From Conchocele bisecta (taxonomy: Eukaryota > Mollusca > Bivalvia > Lucinida > Thyasiridae), in contig CM055265.1 in assembly GCA_029237695.1 (NCBI GenBank), positions 220,585,679 through 220,649,678 of the forward strand: 64,000 nt of DNA, in the 5' to 3' direction. Below the pieces are notes generated by a model. The model was given only the letters and a program-made list of their open reading frames with translations, searched no databases and was not told the DNA's origin. Positions 1 through 9,796 of the stretch are shown here, piece after piece. The stretch's first letter is position 1. The number at the start of each line of letters is the position of its first letter. The position numbers and the translations under genes are program-made.

Positions 1-2
1 AT

Positions 3-692
3 ATGTTATACGGAGAACTAGGCCGTTACCCACTATCGATAATTGTAAAAAGTAGGCTAATAGGTTATTGGAATAGACTTATTACCGGTAAATATACCAA
101 ATATGCATACCTTATATACTTATCAATTCTTAATAATCCTGAAGTCGAAAATAAATGGCCAACATGCATTTATAACATATTAACGTCAGTTGGAAGACAC
201 GACTTATGGCTAAATCAATTAACACTACAAAACTGAAGCATCAAATTTGGAGCTAAACGTACATTGGTTGACCAATATATACAAAGCTGGAATGCTGCCA
301 AAAATAACTCAAATAAAGGTATGATTTACGATAGTTTTAAATCAGCAATATCCTTTGAGAATTACTTAATAAAACTACCACATAACTCGGCATTGTCGAT
401 TCTTAGATTACGCACAGCTAATCATAGATTCCCAATAGAAACGGGACGATGGTCTGGCGATGAACTCAATGACCGCATTTGTAGACTCTGCAACTTAAAC
501 GAGGTAGGGTCCGAAAAACACTACCTTTTGAAATGTACCATTTTTCGTACTGAACGTGAACAACTTATCCAATCACGATATCATGAAATGCCAAGCGAAC
601 ATACATTTAAATTATTAATGACTACCGAAGATAAAGTCGAATTAATTAACCTGAGTAAATTCGCAAACGTAATCATGAACAAGTTTCGCTAG
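3..692 (+). pseudogene. LINE reverse transcriptase ORF, C-terminal part, one in-frame stop
   Basis: Two stretches (3-236 and 264-692) lie in one frame, separated only by a TGA at 234-236, so this is one ORF tail with a nonsense codon. The first part has a GELGRYPL motif followed by KSRLIGYWNRL, typical of the region after the RT thumb in CR1/Jockey-like LINEs. The second has LSILRLRTANHRFPIETGRW and then a zinc-knuckle-like CRLC...HYLLKC, the usual C-terminal CxxC-H-C cluster. It ends in TAG at 690-692. In a live element it would be part of the replication polyprotein. The 5' part lies outside the window. Confidence 0.7.
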
Positions 693-1380
693 TTACCATA
701 CCAATTAAGACAGAGGAAGTTTGGTTCCCGAACAATGCAGTCCCGTGCTAGCTTGCACAACCGTGCAGCCCGATATGTACCTATATAGTTCCCTGTTCAA
801 ATATGGATACTCTGTCATACAAATTATACTCACAGTGATGTCCATACCGGGATGCACGTTTCTGCCTTCTGATCCGACACTGCATCGGGCGAGAGTCCAA
901 TAGGCCCGCTTATCGCATAGCGACACTGGTATGATATAACAAGTGAACGATGTCTGGTCCACTAAATACACTAACTGTAAGAATGCAGTCCAGCATAGCC
1001 GATTTTATACTAATCTACAATGTCGAGTATGTATACATATGTGAACAGCTATTGGTCTTTGGTGGCTATGCACCGCCTTTACTATTCCCCAATATTGTAG
1101 TAAGTGTGACACGTACCCAGATCACGGATATACGTGATATGGTCGGATTACAAACTCGCTGCGAAAGTGATACACGTTCTTTCACATGGACTTATTAGCT
1201 TTACCCACGGCCGCGTCACATACAATTCGATATTCTGTTTAGTTCTATCATGCACATTGTTGGAAGTATATGTTGTATATCAAGTTTGCTCGTGAAATGT
1301 ACGTTTGAAGAAATAGTGACTGCCTTTGTATAATAGTCATGTGCACAAACGTATTATTATATTACCATGACATAAACATA

Positions 1381-1541
1381 ACAGTCTCTTAGATATTTCG
1401 TTTCTGTCTAGGCGTCTGTAGATGATACGCATTTACAGTGTGTATTAACATAGCTACGAACGCGTGAATATAACAGTCTCCTAGATATTTCGTTTCGATC
1501 TAGGCTTCTGTTGATAACACTGTTGAGCATTTACAGTACGT
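1381..1541. repeat. direct repeat of about 65 bp, two copies
   Basis: ACAGTCTCYTAGATATTTCG starts at 1381 and again at 1473, 92 bp apart. The following sequence is also shared (GTCTAGGC/ATCTAGGC, then GCATTTACAGT). It lies in the putative LINE 3' UTR. Nothing else is recognised between 692 and 1931. Confidence 0.6.
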
Positions 1542-2121
1542 ATCTCTGTGCGCAGACATGTTTGTAACCATGTACGTCACATTCAGTACGTCATATTCAG
1601 TACGTGATACATTTGTAATATAATCCACTTGGCGTACCGACACCAATATTTTTCTCGATAATCCGCATCGCAAGTAATTCTCTGCAATTACCTATACTTA
1701 CTAGGAATATGATGGATTTGGCTTTCCCCAGAAACATATATGCACTGCGCATATTCATGTTTAATACGGACATGCAATAGTAATATATTTCGTGCATTTG
1801 AATACTATACGGTATTTACATATTTGAAAAACCACTATATTGTACTGTAGCAGATACCGCCATGCATATATACTCTGTTTTAGTTCCCCATGTTGCATGT
1901 TATTCACTGTAATGGGATGTAAATAAAGATATGTTGAGTTGAGTTGAGTTTGTTGAACAAATGCTGAACAATGGTTAACAATGTTAACAATTTGGTGCTC
2001 CGCTGCTAGCTTTGTTGCGAGCATAACGGTGATCATAAGTATCGGGTGGTGCGCTTGGCAATATGTTAAAGTTATGAGACTTGTAAGAATAGTTAAATTA
2101 ATTTGAAGAAAATTAGCAATA

Positions 2122-2661
2122 ATGAACTGCGACGAACTTCTCGATCAGCTAATGGAAGAAACCTCAACTCCGACTGCCGACACCGTATCTTTCCTGAAAG
2201 ATAATTAAACATCAACTCCGACAGAGCAATCAGGAATTGCAACACCTGCGGATACGAATGAAAATTAAAATGCGGCGCGACGCGAGCGGCTAGCTGCGCT
2301 GGTTGCTGGGGAACAATCGGAGCATTATCTCGGTAGGCATCTCTCAGTGTGTCAGGTGGATAAGATGTCAGATGCGGAGATTGATAAAATGTATGCGCGA
2401 TATGAATCTAGGTTATTTGCGGAGATGACAAAAACTCTTGGATCAGCGGCTATTCATTTGTACGCAACCGCCGTTAGTATACTTCTCCCTATACCAAACA
2501 CCGCGGGATTGATTCGCGATCTAGAGACTGATCCTTTTATAGGACACACTCTTAGAACAGCCTGCTGCTCAATTTATCACAAGTTTGGAATGTACTTAGC
2601 TCCGCTGACAACCGCGTTGACCACTGGTAAACACTATCAATTTGGACATATATGCCCATGA
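2122..2661 (+). pseudogene. Polinton small conserved protein 1 (MNCDELL family), two in-frame stops
   Basis: The ATG at 2122 starts MNCDELLDQLMEE. The same frame continues through stops TAA 2206-2208 and TAA 2266-2268 into RERLAALVAGEQ, then SDAEIDKMYARYE and a conserved C-terminal region ending at 2661. The second copy at 53461-54002 has the same order, and I recognise this sequence type from other invertebrate Polintons, function unknown. The protein would be about 180 residues with an Arg-rich segment, an acidic start and a hydrophobic stretch (about IHLYATAVSILLPI). It is first in a run of closely spaced + strand genes. Nonsense mutations with no frameshift indicate recent decay. Confidence 0.65.
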
Positions 2662-2689
2662 ACTATAAGCGATAATATTAATATTATAA

Positions 2690-3190
2690 ATGATGACACA
2701 AGACACACCTGCGAGAGTGACGGAACCACAATCTCCAACTTCAACACTGTTGAACCCGAGCACGTTGGGGGTTCAATCTGAGCAATCGGGGATTGCTGCA
2801 GCGCCACTGGAGCCCTCGACACCCAATCGAGATTGGACGAATCCGGTTGCACGACATAAAAACCCGAAAAGGCAGGCAGCTCGGCGGGCGGCGACTGCCA
2901 ACCAAAAAGTTAAACAAGATAAAATACTCGCCGAGCTTCGAGAGGCTAAACAGTCGTTGCAATCGGGGACGGAGACAGCAAAACATCTGAAGACAGCTAC
3001 AACAACACCCCCAATTCACAAATTGGAAGCACACTCAACAGTGTTGAATCCGATTGAACCCCAACACCCCCAATTTACGAATTGGAGTTGGGTTGTTGGT
3101 GGTGGTCTGGCAAATGTCGGTGCCCTGTGTATGTGGAAATACTCCCTATTACACCAATCCTTATCGAAAAAACAACCCCCACCAATCTAG
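2690..3190 (+). CDS. Polinton small protein 2 (basic, single membrane segment)
   Basis: A 166-residue ORF starting MMTQDTPARVTE. It has a Pro/Ser/Thr-rich start, a basic central segment rich in Lys/Arg (about residues 60-90, ARHKNPKRQAARRAA) and one hydrophobic segment near the C-terminus (WVVGGGLANVGALCMW). Element B has a homologue at 54092-54595 with the same layout. Palindromes are embedded: TCAACACTGTTGA at 2741 encodes STLLN, CCAATCGAGATTGG at 2823 encodes PNRDW, TCAACAGTGTTGA lies at 3035, and CCAATCTAGATTGG at 3182 supplies the TAG stop. In B the ORF continues further, so the C-terminus here may be palindrome-truncated. Function unknown; a virion or membrane role is plausible. Confidence 0.6.
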   Translation: MMTQDTPARVTEPQSPTSTLLNPSTLGVQSEQSGIAAAPLEPSTPNRDWTNPVARHKNPKRQAARRAATANQKVKQDKILAELREAKQSLQSGTETAKHLKTATTTPPIHKLEAHSTVLNPIEPQHPQFTNWSWVVGGGLANVGALCMWKYSLLHQSLSKKQPPPI

Positions 3191-3262
3191 ATTGGATTGG
3201 ATGCGCCCCATTTAAACATTGATCGCGATCCCTTTTATATGCAATAATAATAATTATCAACA

Positions 3263-3496
3263 ATGGCTGAAAACGATGGTAAAATGATAGTGAATGTACT
3301 TTATAACGGCGTGGTGATATCGGGTTTAAGTATCGGGTGTGCTCGACTATTTAAGATGGACTTAGGAGGGTCCGCTTCCAAATTGGACTTTGCTGTGAGA
3401 GACGTAGGGCTCGTGGCCGGAGATATAATGGTCGCAGTTGCGACTCGAGATTATCTAATTAAAGCCGGAATTCTACCGTCTAATATATGGAAATAA
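3263..3496 (+). CDS. Polinton small protein 3 (MAEND family)
   Basis: An intact 77-residue ORF, MAENDGKMIVNVLYNGVV..., with one hydrophobic stretch (VVISGLSIGCARLF) and a conserved C-terminal TRDYLIKAGILPSNIWK. Element B has an intact homologue of equal length (54595-54828) with many shared residues, so the frame has been under selection. Its TAA (3494-3496) overlaps the ATG of the next gene (TAATG). Probably a small membrane-associated or structural protein; function unknown. Confidence 0.65.
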   Translation: MAENDGKMIVNVLYNGVVISGLSIGCARLFKMDLGGSASKLDFAVRDVGLVAGDIMVAVATRDYLIKAGILPSNIWK

Positions 3497-3931
3497 TGGC
3501 TTCGATCGGAATAATGATAGGTGGTGCGCTTGTAAACGCATTGGCGTTCAGCGGTAGCAACTTTATGTTCTCGAAAATGAGAAGCTCGAACGTGGATGAG
3601 GAACGCAAGCGTCAAGATTTAGCTGCAGAACAACTCAATAGCGCAAAGGAAGCATGGTCAAAAAACGAACCGCCCATCTCTGGACTGGGTCAACGAAGAG
3701 CTTCGCCGCGAGAATCACGCCGCGCAAACTTTCAAGAACGTTGAAGAAGCCAACCGCGAGTACTCGCTGGCATATCCACAGAAAAGTCTCGCGCCGCTGG
3801 ATCGCGAGCCCCAACTTTCAGATTTCTATGTACCGTCAGAGGCCCAAAAAGAACGCGAGATCGCGTTCATCGTCGTGGGAATGGGTGTGGTGGGTCTCGT
3901 CGGCTACTATATTCAATCGAGATTGAAATAA
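3496..3931 (+). pseudogene. Polinton small protein 4 (membrane segments at both ends), frameshifted
   Basis: Starts MASIGIMIGGALVNALAFSGSN, overlapping the previous stop. The frame then breaks twice (near 3658 and 3682) before the conserved tail, which reads LDWVNEELRRENHAAQTF, later APLDREPQLSDFYVPSEAQ, a hydrophobic FIVVGMGVVGLVGYYI, and a stop at 3929-3931. The expected protein is about 145 residues: N-terminal hydrophobic segment, charged coiled-coil middle, C-terminal membrane segment. The last codons are encoded by the palindrome TTCAATCGAGATTGAA (3912-3927). Element B carries a differently broken homologue (54832-55273). Function unknown. Confidence 0.65.
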
Positions 3932-3972
3932 TTATTTAAAAAAAAATTTTTTTTAAATATATATATAGAACG
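3932..3972. promoter_or_regulatory. AT-rich intergenic hairpin
   Basis: A run of A followed by a run of T (AAAAAAAAATTTTTTTTAAA) and then TATATATATA just before the ATG at 3973. The equivalent place in element B (55274-55320) has the same design, so it is conserved. It could be a promoter or transcript-end signal; which one is not shown by the sequence. Confidence 0.35.
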
Positions 3973-4289
3973 ATGTTAGTTGACGAACTTTATTTTGCTA
4001 TGATCGATGTAGGCTACACTGCCCTTAAACACCGTATAGTGGCGCAAAGGGTATGATTCGTCTGGCCCGAGATTCTCTCGAGACGTGGCGCGAGGACGAA
4101 AAAACGGCCACCCTTATCGCAAAGCGGATGTTAGATTCCTCCCAATCGAGATTGGATGAATTAGATTTTCACAAGTTCCTTCAGAACTTAACCTCCGATC
4201 GTGATTGTACTTTCAACAAAGGTTTATTATTAACGACGCAGTTACCGGACGATCTGGCGAGGGCATGTTGGAGATTTCCGATATATTAG
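3973..4289 (+). pseudogene. Polinton small protein 5 (upstream of integrase), frameshifted
   Basis: ATG at 3973 gives MLVDELYFAMID...ALKHR. The frame is lost near 4050, where B reads through as AGAKGLIRLA. The downstream frame gives RLARDSLETWREDEKTATL and DDLARACWR. The palindrome CCAATCGAGATTGG (4142-4155) lies inside the ORF, at the position where B has a different, longer palindromic insert. In B this gene overlaps the integrase start. Expected length is about 110 residues, charged and soluble. Function unknown. Confidence 0.5.
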
Positions 4290-4304
4290 AATACTTCGCA
4301 TACG

Positions 4305-5335
4305 ATGAACACGTGCAAACTTAATACCAAACTATCGGATCGCCTAGCGCGCAAGCTGGCGAATACATACTACAGCCCCCGCGGCTACTGGAAGGGACTC
4401 GCGGCCATCAAGAACCTCGCCGCGGCGACCAAGGTTTCCGAAAACTCTGTCAAGGAATGGCTCAAGAAGAAGGCCATCTGGCAGATCTATTTACCCGCGC
4501 CTCACAATATTCCGCGGCCGAAATTCGACGTGCCGGTGCCTAACCAAGTTCACCAAGCGAATCTCCTGTTTCTCCCTCACGATCACGTCGGCCGTAAGAC
4601 GTACAAGTACGCACTGACAGTCGTTGATGTAGCGAGTCGCTATAAGGGGGCTGAGCCACTGGCCACTAATGAGTCTAAGGAGGTGTCCGAGGCTCTTTCC
4701 CGAATATATAAAAGGAGTCCTCTCAAAAGGCCGAATCTTCTCCAGGTCGATCCCGGCCGCGAGTTCATGGGCGCGGTCTCTCATCTATTGTCTAAATACA
4801 ACGTTTCTGTCAGACGCGGCCGCGTCAACATCAACCGAGACCAGGGAATCGTGGAGCGATTCAATCGAACCCTGGCTGAGAGACTGTTCGGTCACCAATA
4901 CGCCAAAGAACTTGTAGACCCGCATTCGCGATCGACCGAGTGGGTGGCCAGACTGCCCGCGTGGTCTCCGCACAGAACGGAGAGGTGACCAGATTGATCG
5001 ATAAGAAGCCCGTAGATGCCATCAAGTCTAAAAAGGTGACGAGCAAGCCCTCTGCCGTCTCGCGCGGGCGACCCGTTGGTTTAGAGGAGCAACGGCTTCC
5101 ATCGGATGTTGACGTCCGGTACCTCTATCAACCGGCAGAGCTCGAAGGTGGCAGCCGCCGCGCGACTGACCCCGTGTGGTCTCTCAATGTATATCATCTG
5201 GATCGATCTATTACCAAACCCGATGAGCCCGTGCTCTATTATTTGACTGATGGTCCATCTCGAGGGTTTGTTCGCGAAGAACTTCTTATGGTGCCTTCTG
5301 AAAACCAGCTACCCCCGGATTTTCAGAGTCTTTAG
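4305..5335 (+). pseudogene. Polinton retroviral-type (DDE) integrase, one frameshift
   Basis: Would catalyse strand transfer of the linear element into chromosomal DNA. The N-terminal part has ANTYYSPRGYWKG and an HTH-like region. The rve core shows three acidic positions: D in TVVDVASRYKGA, D in QVDPGREF and E in GIVERFNRTLAERL. The C-terminal part has RYLYQPAELEGG and WSLNVYHLD. A one-base deletion near 4957 (GCCCGCGTGG against GCCCGCCGTGG in B at about 56290) moves the last third into another frame (4940-5335), so this copy is inactive unless repaired or recoded. It faces the polymerase gene tail to tail. Family assignment is firm; it matches the second copy at 55655-56699 closely. Confidence 0.85.
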
Positions 5336-5375
5336 ATTGATTTATTAATAAATTGTTAGATGATTTTTTATTAAA

Positions 5376-8300
5376 TCAGTAGAGAGGTTCTGTATGTATT
5401 CCATCTGGTAACACGCGTCTTTTATCGTAGTACGCCGAGAGTCATAATTTGTGTTGACAGTACGTTTTCATAACGCCGTCTCTCATTTTGAATCCTCTGT
5501 TTTGTGCCACATCTATAATATGTTTTCCATCTTCTGTAATTTCACTTAGTACTCGTTTATATCTATCCCAATTTAAATTGTTTGTCTCTTGGACATTCCT
5601 TTCGCAGAGTTTTTATTAATTAATTCTTTAGAATTATCAAAATTAGTGGAATAAAATTTTTCTACAAAATAACACTTACTAGATAACGCTATCGCCCTAT
5701 CTCCGCTAAATTCCATTGTGAAAAGTCCGGGCTCTCTTTCGCTCCATTTATCCCAAGCCAACCATTTATTTTTTTCTTTTTCAAACTCGTCTAGTAAGTT
5801 AGGTCTAATCAATTCCTCTATTGTTTTTCCACTAACTCCTATATACATACTATCCGTATCCATCTGTATTAATTCAAAGTCTTCTCTTTTTACGTATTTG
5901 TCTAGAAATTCGTAATAAAATTCCAACATTCTCAATTTAGCGTGTTGATAAACCGCTATTCCACAATGGAATGGTCTCTTTACCGCACACCTGGGTTTTC
6001 TTGAAAATATTTCGTACGCATCTCCTATCTCTTCCAAATTGTCAAAGAATGCAGATATTAATGCTTTGTCAACACAGGTTTCGTTTTGTGTATATGTCGT
6101 ATTTAAATGTCTCTCTGTTGCCTCTATCATTTTTCCACAACACGAGTTTCCTAATAATTTCATTATATAAGCTACTGGTTTCTTATTTGATTCTGCATCG
6201 CCAGTTCGTCTTGCGGCTGTAACTTCTTTGGCAAACCATTCGAAGTGTTTTCCACTAATATAATCTATAACCCGATGAACTCCAGCTATTTCTAGGCCGT
6301 GTTTTAAATACCATTTCAATAGTGGTGCGTACAGCAATACATTAGTGGCGGTCATAGATCCCACCAATTTTATTCCATCTCCTCTTGTTCGGCCAGTATC
6401 TTTTAAATATTTTAACATATGTGCTGGAACTTCATCAACCTCTACAACACGATTTATAAAAAGTGGAGACATTTCAGAAAACTTATCTTTTAAGTTATTG
6501 GGAACCTCTATATCAACCTCTGCAAACCCAAACCAGTCACCAGATAAAACTATTTTACAAAACTTTTTAATAAATTTAGGGTTATGTGGGGTATCTATAT
6601 GGTGTATAGTTTCTCTCCCACACGGCATCTCTTTATTTAGCGTAGATAAATACAATGCGTTTGCATCATACCCCAAAACGGCCTGGCACGTTTTACCACC
6701 CAATCGAGATTGGGTTGGAGTTCTAATCTTTGAAACACCCGCTTCGGCATATCTTGTAAATACTATCGATGGGCCTCCGACTACAGCGCCTTTCATTATT
6801 TCGTATGTTTCTTCTTTTAGTGCGTATTGGGCATCCCGCGTATGTGCATGTACATCAGCCGCACTGGTGGTGGGTGGTTTAATGGTTCCTCTCAATAAAT
6901 ATTGTATAGCTACTCCAGGTAGTGTTACCGCATCTTTGAAAATATCCACACCTCTGTGTTTATAAAATTCACACATTTTTCCCACCGCTTCTAGGAACGG
7001 TGCTACATCTAAATCGTTGTAATATTTCAACCAATCTCTGAAAGTTTTCATATTCTTTTCTTAGAAAATTCTACGACATTTACTTAATTCTGTTTCATCT
7101 ATTAACATTTAACCAGATAGTTTGGAATACCAATTCTCTATATCCGGTAGTCCTGGGTAATCCAGCTTGTCTGGAGAATCTAACCACTCGTAAAGAAAGA
7201 AATATTTCTGTCCTTTGCAGTCGTAGGCTTTTATCCAACTATCGTAACTTACACCTGGTCCTAGGTAAAGTATTACATCAAGAAATCTAAACTCTGGAGT
7301 AAATAGAAATATTGTTGCGTTTGCACGTTTTCAGACCATTAATTTCTTTGTTGTTGATGCCAGTTCGCCTACTAGATATTTCTTTATTAAGTTTATATCG
7401 CACTTACTGCTGTTAAAACCTATAACCGGTACTTGATATATCCACTGTTCGATCTTCGCGATTTGGTTTTTACGTAAATGTTCTGTATTAAATCCATATC
7501 TTGACCATACTTCTTCTCTTATAGCTTTTCCCCTGACTTTCAAATCTTCTACGAATTTTTCTATAAGTTTTGCAGGATCTTTATCACAAATATGAGTTAC
7601 TGTTCCTAAGACATTATCTCCTATACTAACGCTTACCGGAACGTGCTCAGCTTCGTACTCTATATTATTACCGAGAGTTTCAAATTCTGGGTTGAGATAT
7701 GCCTCAAAATCGTATACTATCTGATATGGATAAAGAGTAGTGTCGCAACCGATCTTTATGTCTTTACCCGTTCTTTGAAATTCGCATTCCCACATAACTA
7801 CTAGGTTGAATTATTTGCTTCTAATAAATTTATCTCTTCTCATAGTGGATGCACGTTCTTCCTTTCTATGCTTTGCATGAATCTCACACCCGTGCCAGTA
7901 ACAGCCGTGACATTGATATACGGTATTGTTTTCTTGACAGTATCCATCTACTGGAGCTCCTAAAATCCATCTTTCACCCCCGTGTCCACAATGTTCGTGG
8001 TGAATGTGAATTCCCTCCTGCTTTTCGACAGAGTACATCCAATCGATCGCCCCATAACTGTTAGAACTTTTTGGGTAAAACGCTTTCTCGAACGACGAAC
8101 GCGGACGCTTTAAATAATTACCATCACATATTACTTTTGTCTCACCTTTCATACATTTTGGTCCGTGTCTCTTCATATGACTCGCTTTCGTGAATTATTT
8201 CTGTTTGCAATTATTACAGGCGTAAATTTTAGATAGGTTTTTAAGGTTTTCTATCAGAAATGCGTGATTATTAAACAGTCATATTGTCATTGGTTGATTA

Positions 8301-9046
8301 CCTATTGCCTTATAGTGCGCTGGTACCTTTTTCAACCACCATACATCACATTCGGTGGGTTGATATATTTCTATACCGATTTTAAAAAACTCTTCAACCT
8401 TTTTCAGATCTGAAAAAGGAATTGGTGAAACCACATTACTACCGAAATATAGCTTACTAAATTCTTTCGCCTTGTCCGTGCGTCTGTCGAGCCTTAAACC
8501 TGTCATATGCATAGCTAGACACATGAACAGACAAAGGTCGTCATTATACTTATCTAAAGAATACATACCTTTTTTATTCTTCAACCATTCTGGAAGTTCT
8601 CCTCCTGCTGCTTCTTTGGATTGTAGTCCCAAATCTATTCCCCTACTGCCCTGTATTAGCTTTACAAAATCCTCTACCCATCTTACAAACTTCCACTTTG
8701 TATTTGGTCTGTCTATTTTATCGGACATTATTCGTGTTTGCTCCTTATCTGACAGCCGTTTTTTAACGGTTTTTATTGATGATAGTGGTTCGCTATCGAG
8801 ATTTTTATGAAATATTATAGCTATAGGTTTTCCATTTTTAGTTTCCTCCATATGTTCTAGCTTGTAAGAATATGAATATCTCAAATAAAAATTGGTTGTT
8901 AGATACGGAGCGAGTTTATCGGACATGCGTTCAGACTCATTAATGTCAATGTTTTTACGAAAGGATAATGTAACTACCCGTCTTCCCTTTTCAACCTTTT
9001 CCAATGTTTCATCGTGAGCCCCCAATATTTCTTCACCTTCTGCCAC
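5376..9046 (-). pseudogene. Polinton protein-primed DNA polymerase B (family B), multiple nonsense codons
   Basis: Read 3' to 5', one frame (ends 9046, 8176, 7795, 7051) runs for about 3.4 kb and contains, in order: an N-terminal region with DDLCLFMCLAMH (8279-9046), a zinc-finger-like ACNNC...HMKRH segment, a restriction-endonuclease-like segment with YQCHGCYWHGC and MWECEF (7740-8176), exonuclease motifs YDFEAYL and VIGFNSSKCD (7331-7795), and the polymerase domain (5573-7051) with motif A YDANALYLS, motif B KLLGNSCCGK and motif C MDTDSMY. In-frame stops are TGA 8279-8281, TAA 8195-8197, TAA 7811-7813, TGA 7331-7333, TAA 7109-7111 and TAA 7061-7063. A frameshift near 5580 moves the C-terminus to another frame ending about 5376. 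It is AT-rich, unlike the adjacent integrase. It would replicate the element from protein-primed ends. Confidence 0.85.
6700..6713. repeat. palindrome CCAATCGAGATTGG inside polymerase ORF
   Basis: A perfect-arm palindrome within the polymerase reading frame, encoding part of TQSRLGG just before motif A. It belongs to the same class as those at 2823, 3182, 3914, 4142, 42877, 42927 and 55509. It keeps the frame open, as expected for an insertion tolerated in a loop. Confidence 0.7.
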
Positions 9047-9378
9047 TACCGGCGAACGATAGATTTGTTCTTATTATTTGGTATTGGGTCACCTGTGCGT
9101 CTGGAATTGGTGCTTGATGGTTTTATTACACTAGCCCTTAACCCCGCAATACTTTCTTTTTGAATTATGTTACCAACTTCCTCTGCTAGTGAGAGGTCTT
9201 TAAAGGCTCCTCGTCTGTGGGCACGGGTAAACCGCTTCATAAACGCCTCATTCTTTGTGGCGTTTATCAGCTTTGTCAACCCCCTAACTCTTAACTGTTT
9301 ACTATAAGTAATCCCTAGAGATTCGGCTTCTCTTCTCAAACTTTCGATTTCTGCTCTAGTTTCTGGCATATTTCTCAT
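9046..9378 (-). CDS. N-terminal leader of polymerase gene or small separate ORF
   Basis: A 110-residue ORF, MRNMPETRAEIESLRREAESLGIT..., rich in charged residues, with a helix-turn pattern (SLGITYSKQLRVRGLTKLI) resembling SAP-like DNA-binding helices and ending SIVRR. Its TAG (9046-9048) abuts the polymerase frame, which is offset by one. It is either the polymerase N-terminus after a frameshift or a short upstream gene. It starts 109 bp from the divergent zinc-finger gene. Confidence 0.45.
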   Translation of the reverse strand: MRNMPETRAEIESLRREAESLGITYSKQLRVRGLTKLINATKNEAFMKRFTRAHRRGAFKDLSLAEEVGNIIQKESIAGLRASVIKPSSTNSRRTGDPIPNNKNKSIVRR

Positions 9379-9487
9379 ATTTTCTGTATATAACCTATGA
9401 AATTTATATGTTCAATTGGACGTGAACAATTTTCATCATGTTTTTTTCACGTCCAATTGAATATAAACATATACATATACATATATA
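9379..9487. promoter_or_regulatory. divergent promoter region with a perfect 16-bp inverted repeat
   Basis: Between the polymerase leader (-) and the zinc-finger ORF (+). Arm TTCAATTGGACGTGAA at 9411-9426 is repeated inverted at 9446-9461 with a 19-bp spacer containing a T-run. AT-rich TATATA sequences flank both sides, including ACATATATA directly before ATG 9488. The layout suggests a symmetrical operator serving both genes; this is inference. Confidence 0.5.
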
Positions 9488-9796
9488 ATGGAGTGTGTGA
9501 CTTGTTGTAAGACTTTTGAGCGTAAAGACTATCTACGAAGGCATCTATCGAGACGTAGAAAATTTCCTTGTGTCACCCCACAATTTCAATGCCCCAGATG
9601 CCCTTATACATTCGTTAGTGCCCAAACTCTTTGTAGACATAAACAACTACGCTGCCCTGTGGCTAAAGGTGAACGTGGTAGACTAGAGCTGGTAGAATTA
9701 GTTGCTGATCTGCGAAATAAAGTAGCTATATTGGAGGAGACAAATGGGGTGTTGAAATATAAACTATCACTCGTGGGCACATTGAAATTGCATTAA
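9488..9796 (+). CDS. C2H2 zinc-finger protein with coiled-coil tail
   Basis: An intact 102-residue ORF. Residues 1-28 hold CVTCCKTFERKDYLRRHL with basic residues. Residues 35-55 hold CPRCPYTFVSAQTLCRHKQLRC. The last 40 residues form a predicted heptad helix (LVELVADLRNKVAILEETNGVLKYKL). The design (two fingers plus dimerising helix) fits a sequence-specific regulator, and short C2H2 proteins like this occur in large DNA viruses. It is divergent from the polymerase gene and shares the palindromic intergenic region, so it could bind there. Not found in element B, which is truncated before this point. Confidence 0.6.
   Translation: MECVTCCKTFERKDYLRRHLSRRRKFPCVTPQFQCPRCPYTFVSAQTLCRHKQLRCPVAKGERGRLELVELVADLRNKVAILEETNGVLKYKLSLVGTLKLH

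Larger units (their letters stand above)
1..1951 (+). mobile_element. 3' end of a non-LTR (LINE) retrotransposon
   Basis: The window opens inside the C-terminal coding part of a LINE (see 3-692). About 1.25 kb of non-coding sequence follows. It ends with an AATAAA-like signal and a short TTGAG tandem at 1931-1951, the kind of simple-repeat tail found on CR1/L2-type LINEs. The 3' UTR contains a direct repeat (1381-1541). The 5' end is outside the window. The 1951 boundary is inferred from the tail; the family is not determined. Confidence 0.6.
2067..9796. mobile_element. Polinton/Maverick element A, replication half
   Basis: A block of virus-like genes: small conserved ORFs and integrase on +, protein-primed polymerase B on -, and a divergent zinc-finger ORF. 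The same small-gene and integrase order recurs at 53461-56699. The left limit is set where the sequence upstream of the first gene (GTTATGAGACTTGT) resembles the sequence left of the transposon in element B (48441-48453). No terminal inverted repeats or target duplication were identified and no capsid genes are attached, so this is a partial copy with uncertain ends. Confidence 0.75.

Noticed and set aside
6345..6965. 206-codon + strand ORF
   Set aside because: Exactly antisense to the polymerase domain, without its own motifs.
5573..9046. Alternative genetic code (TAA or TGA read as sense)
   Set aside because: Other genes in the same elements have TAG stops and frameshifts, and TAA/TGA are used as terminators by intact neighbours (for example 3494 TAA). 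Ordinary pseudogene decay explains it.
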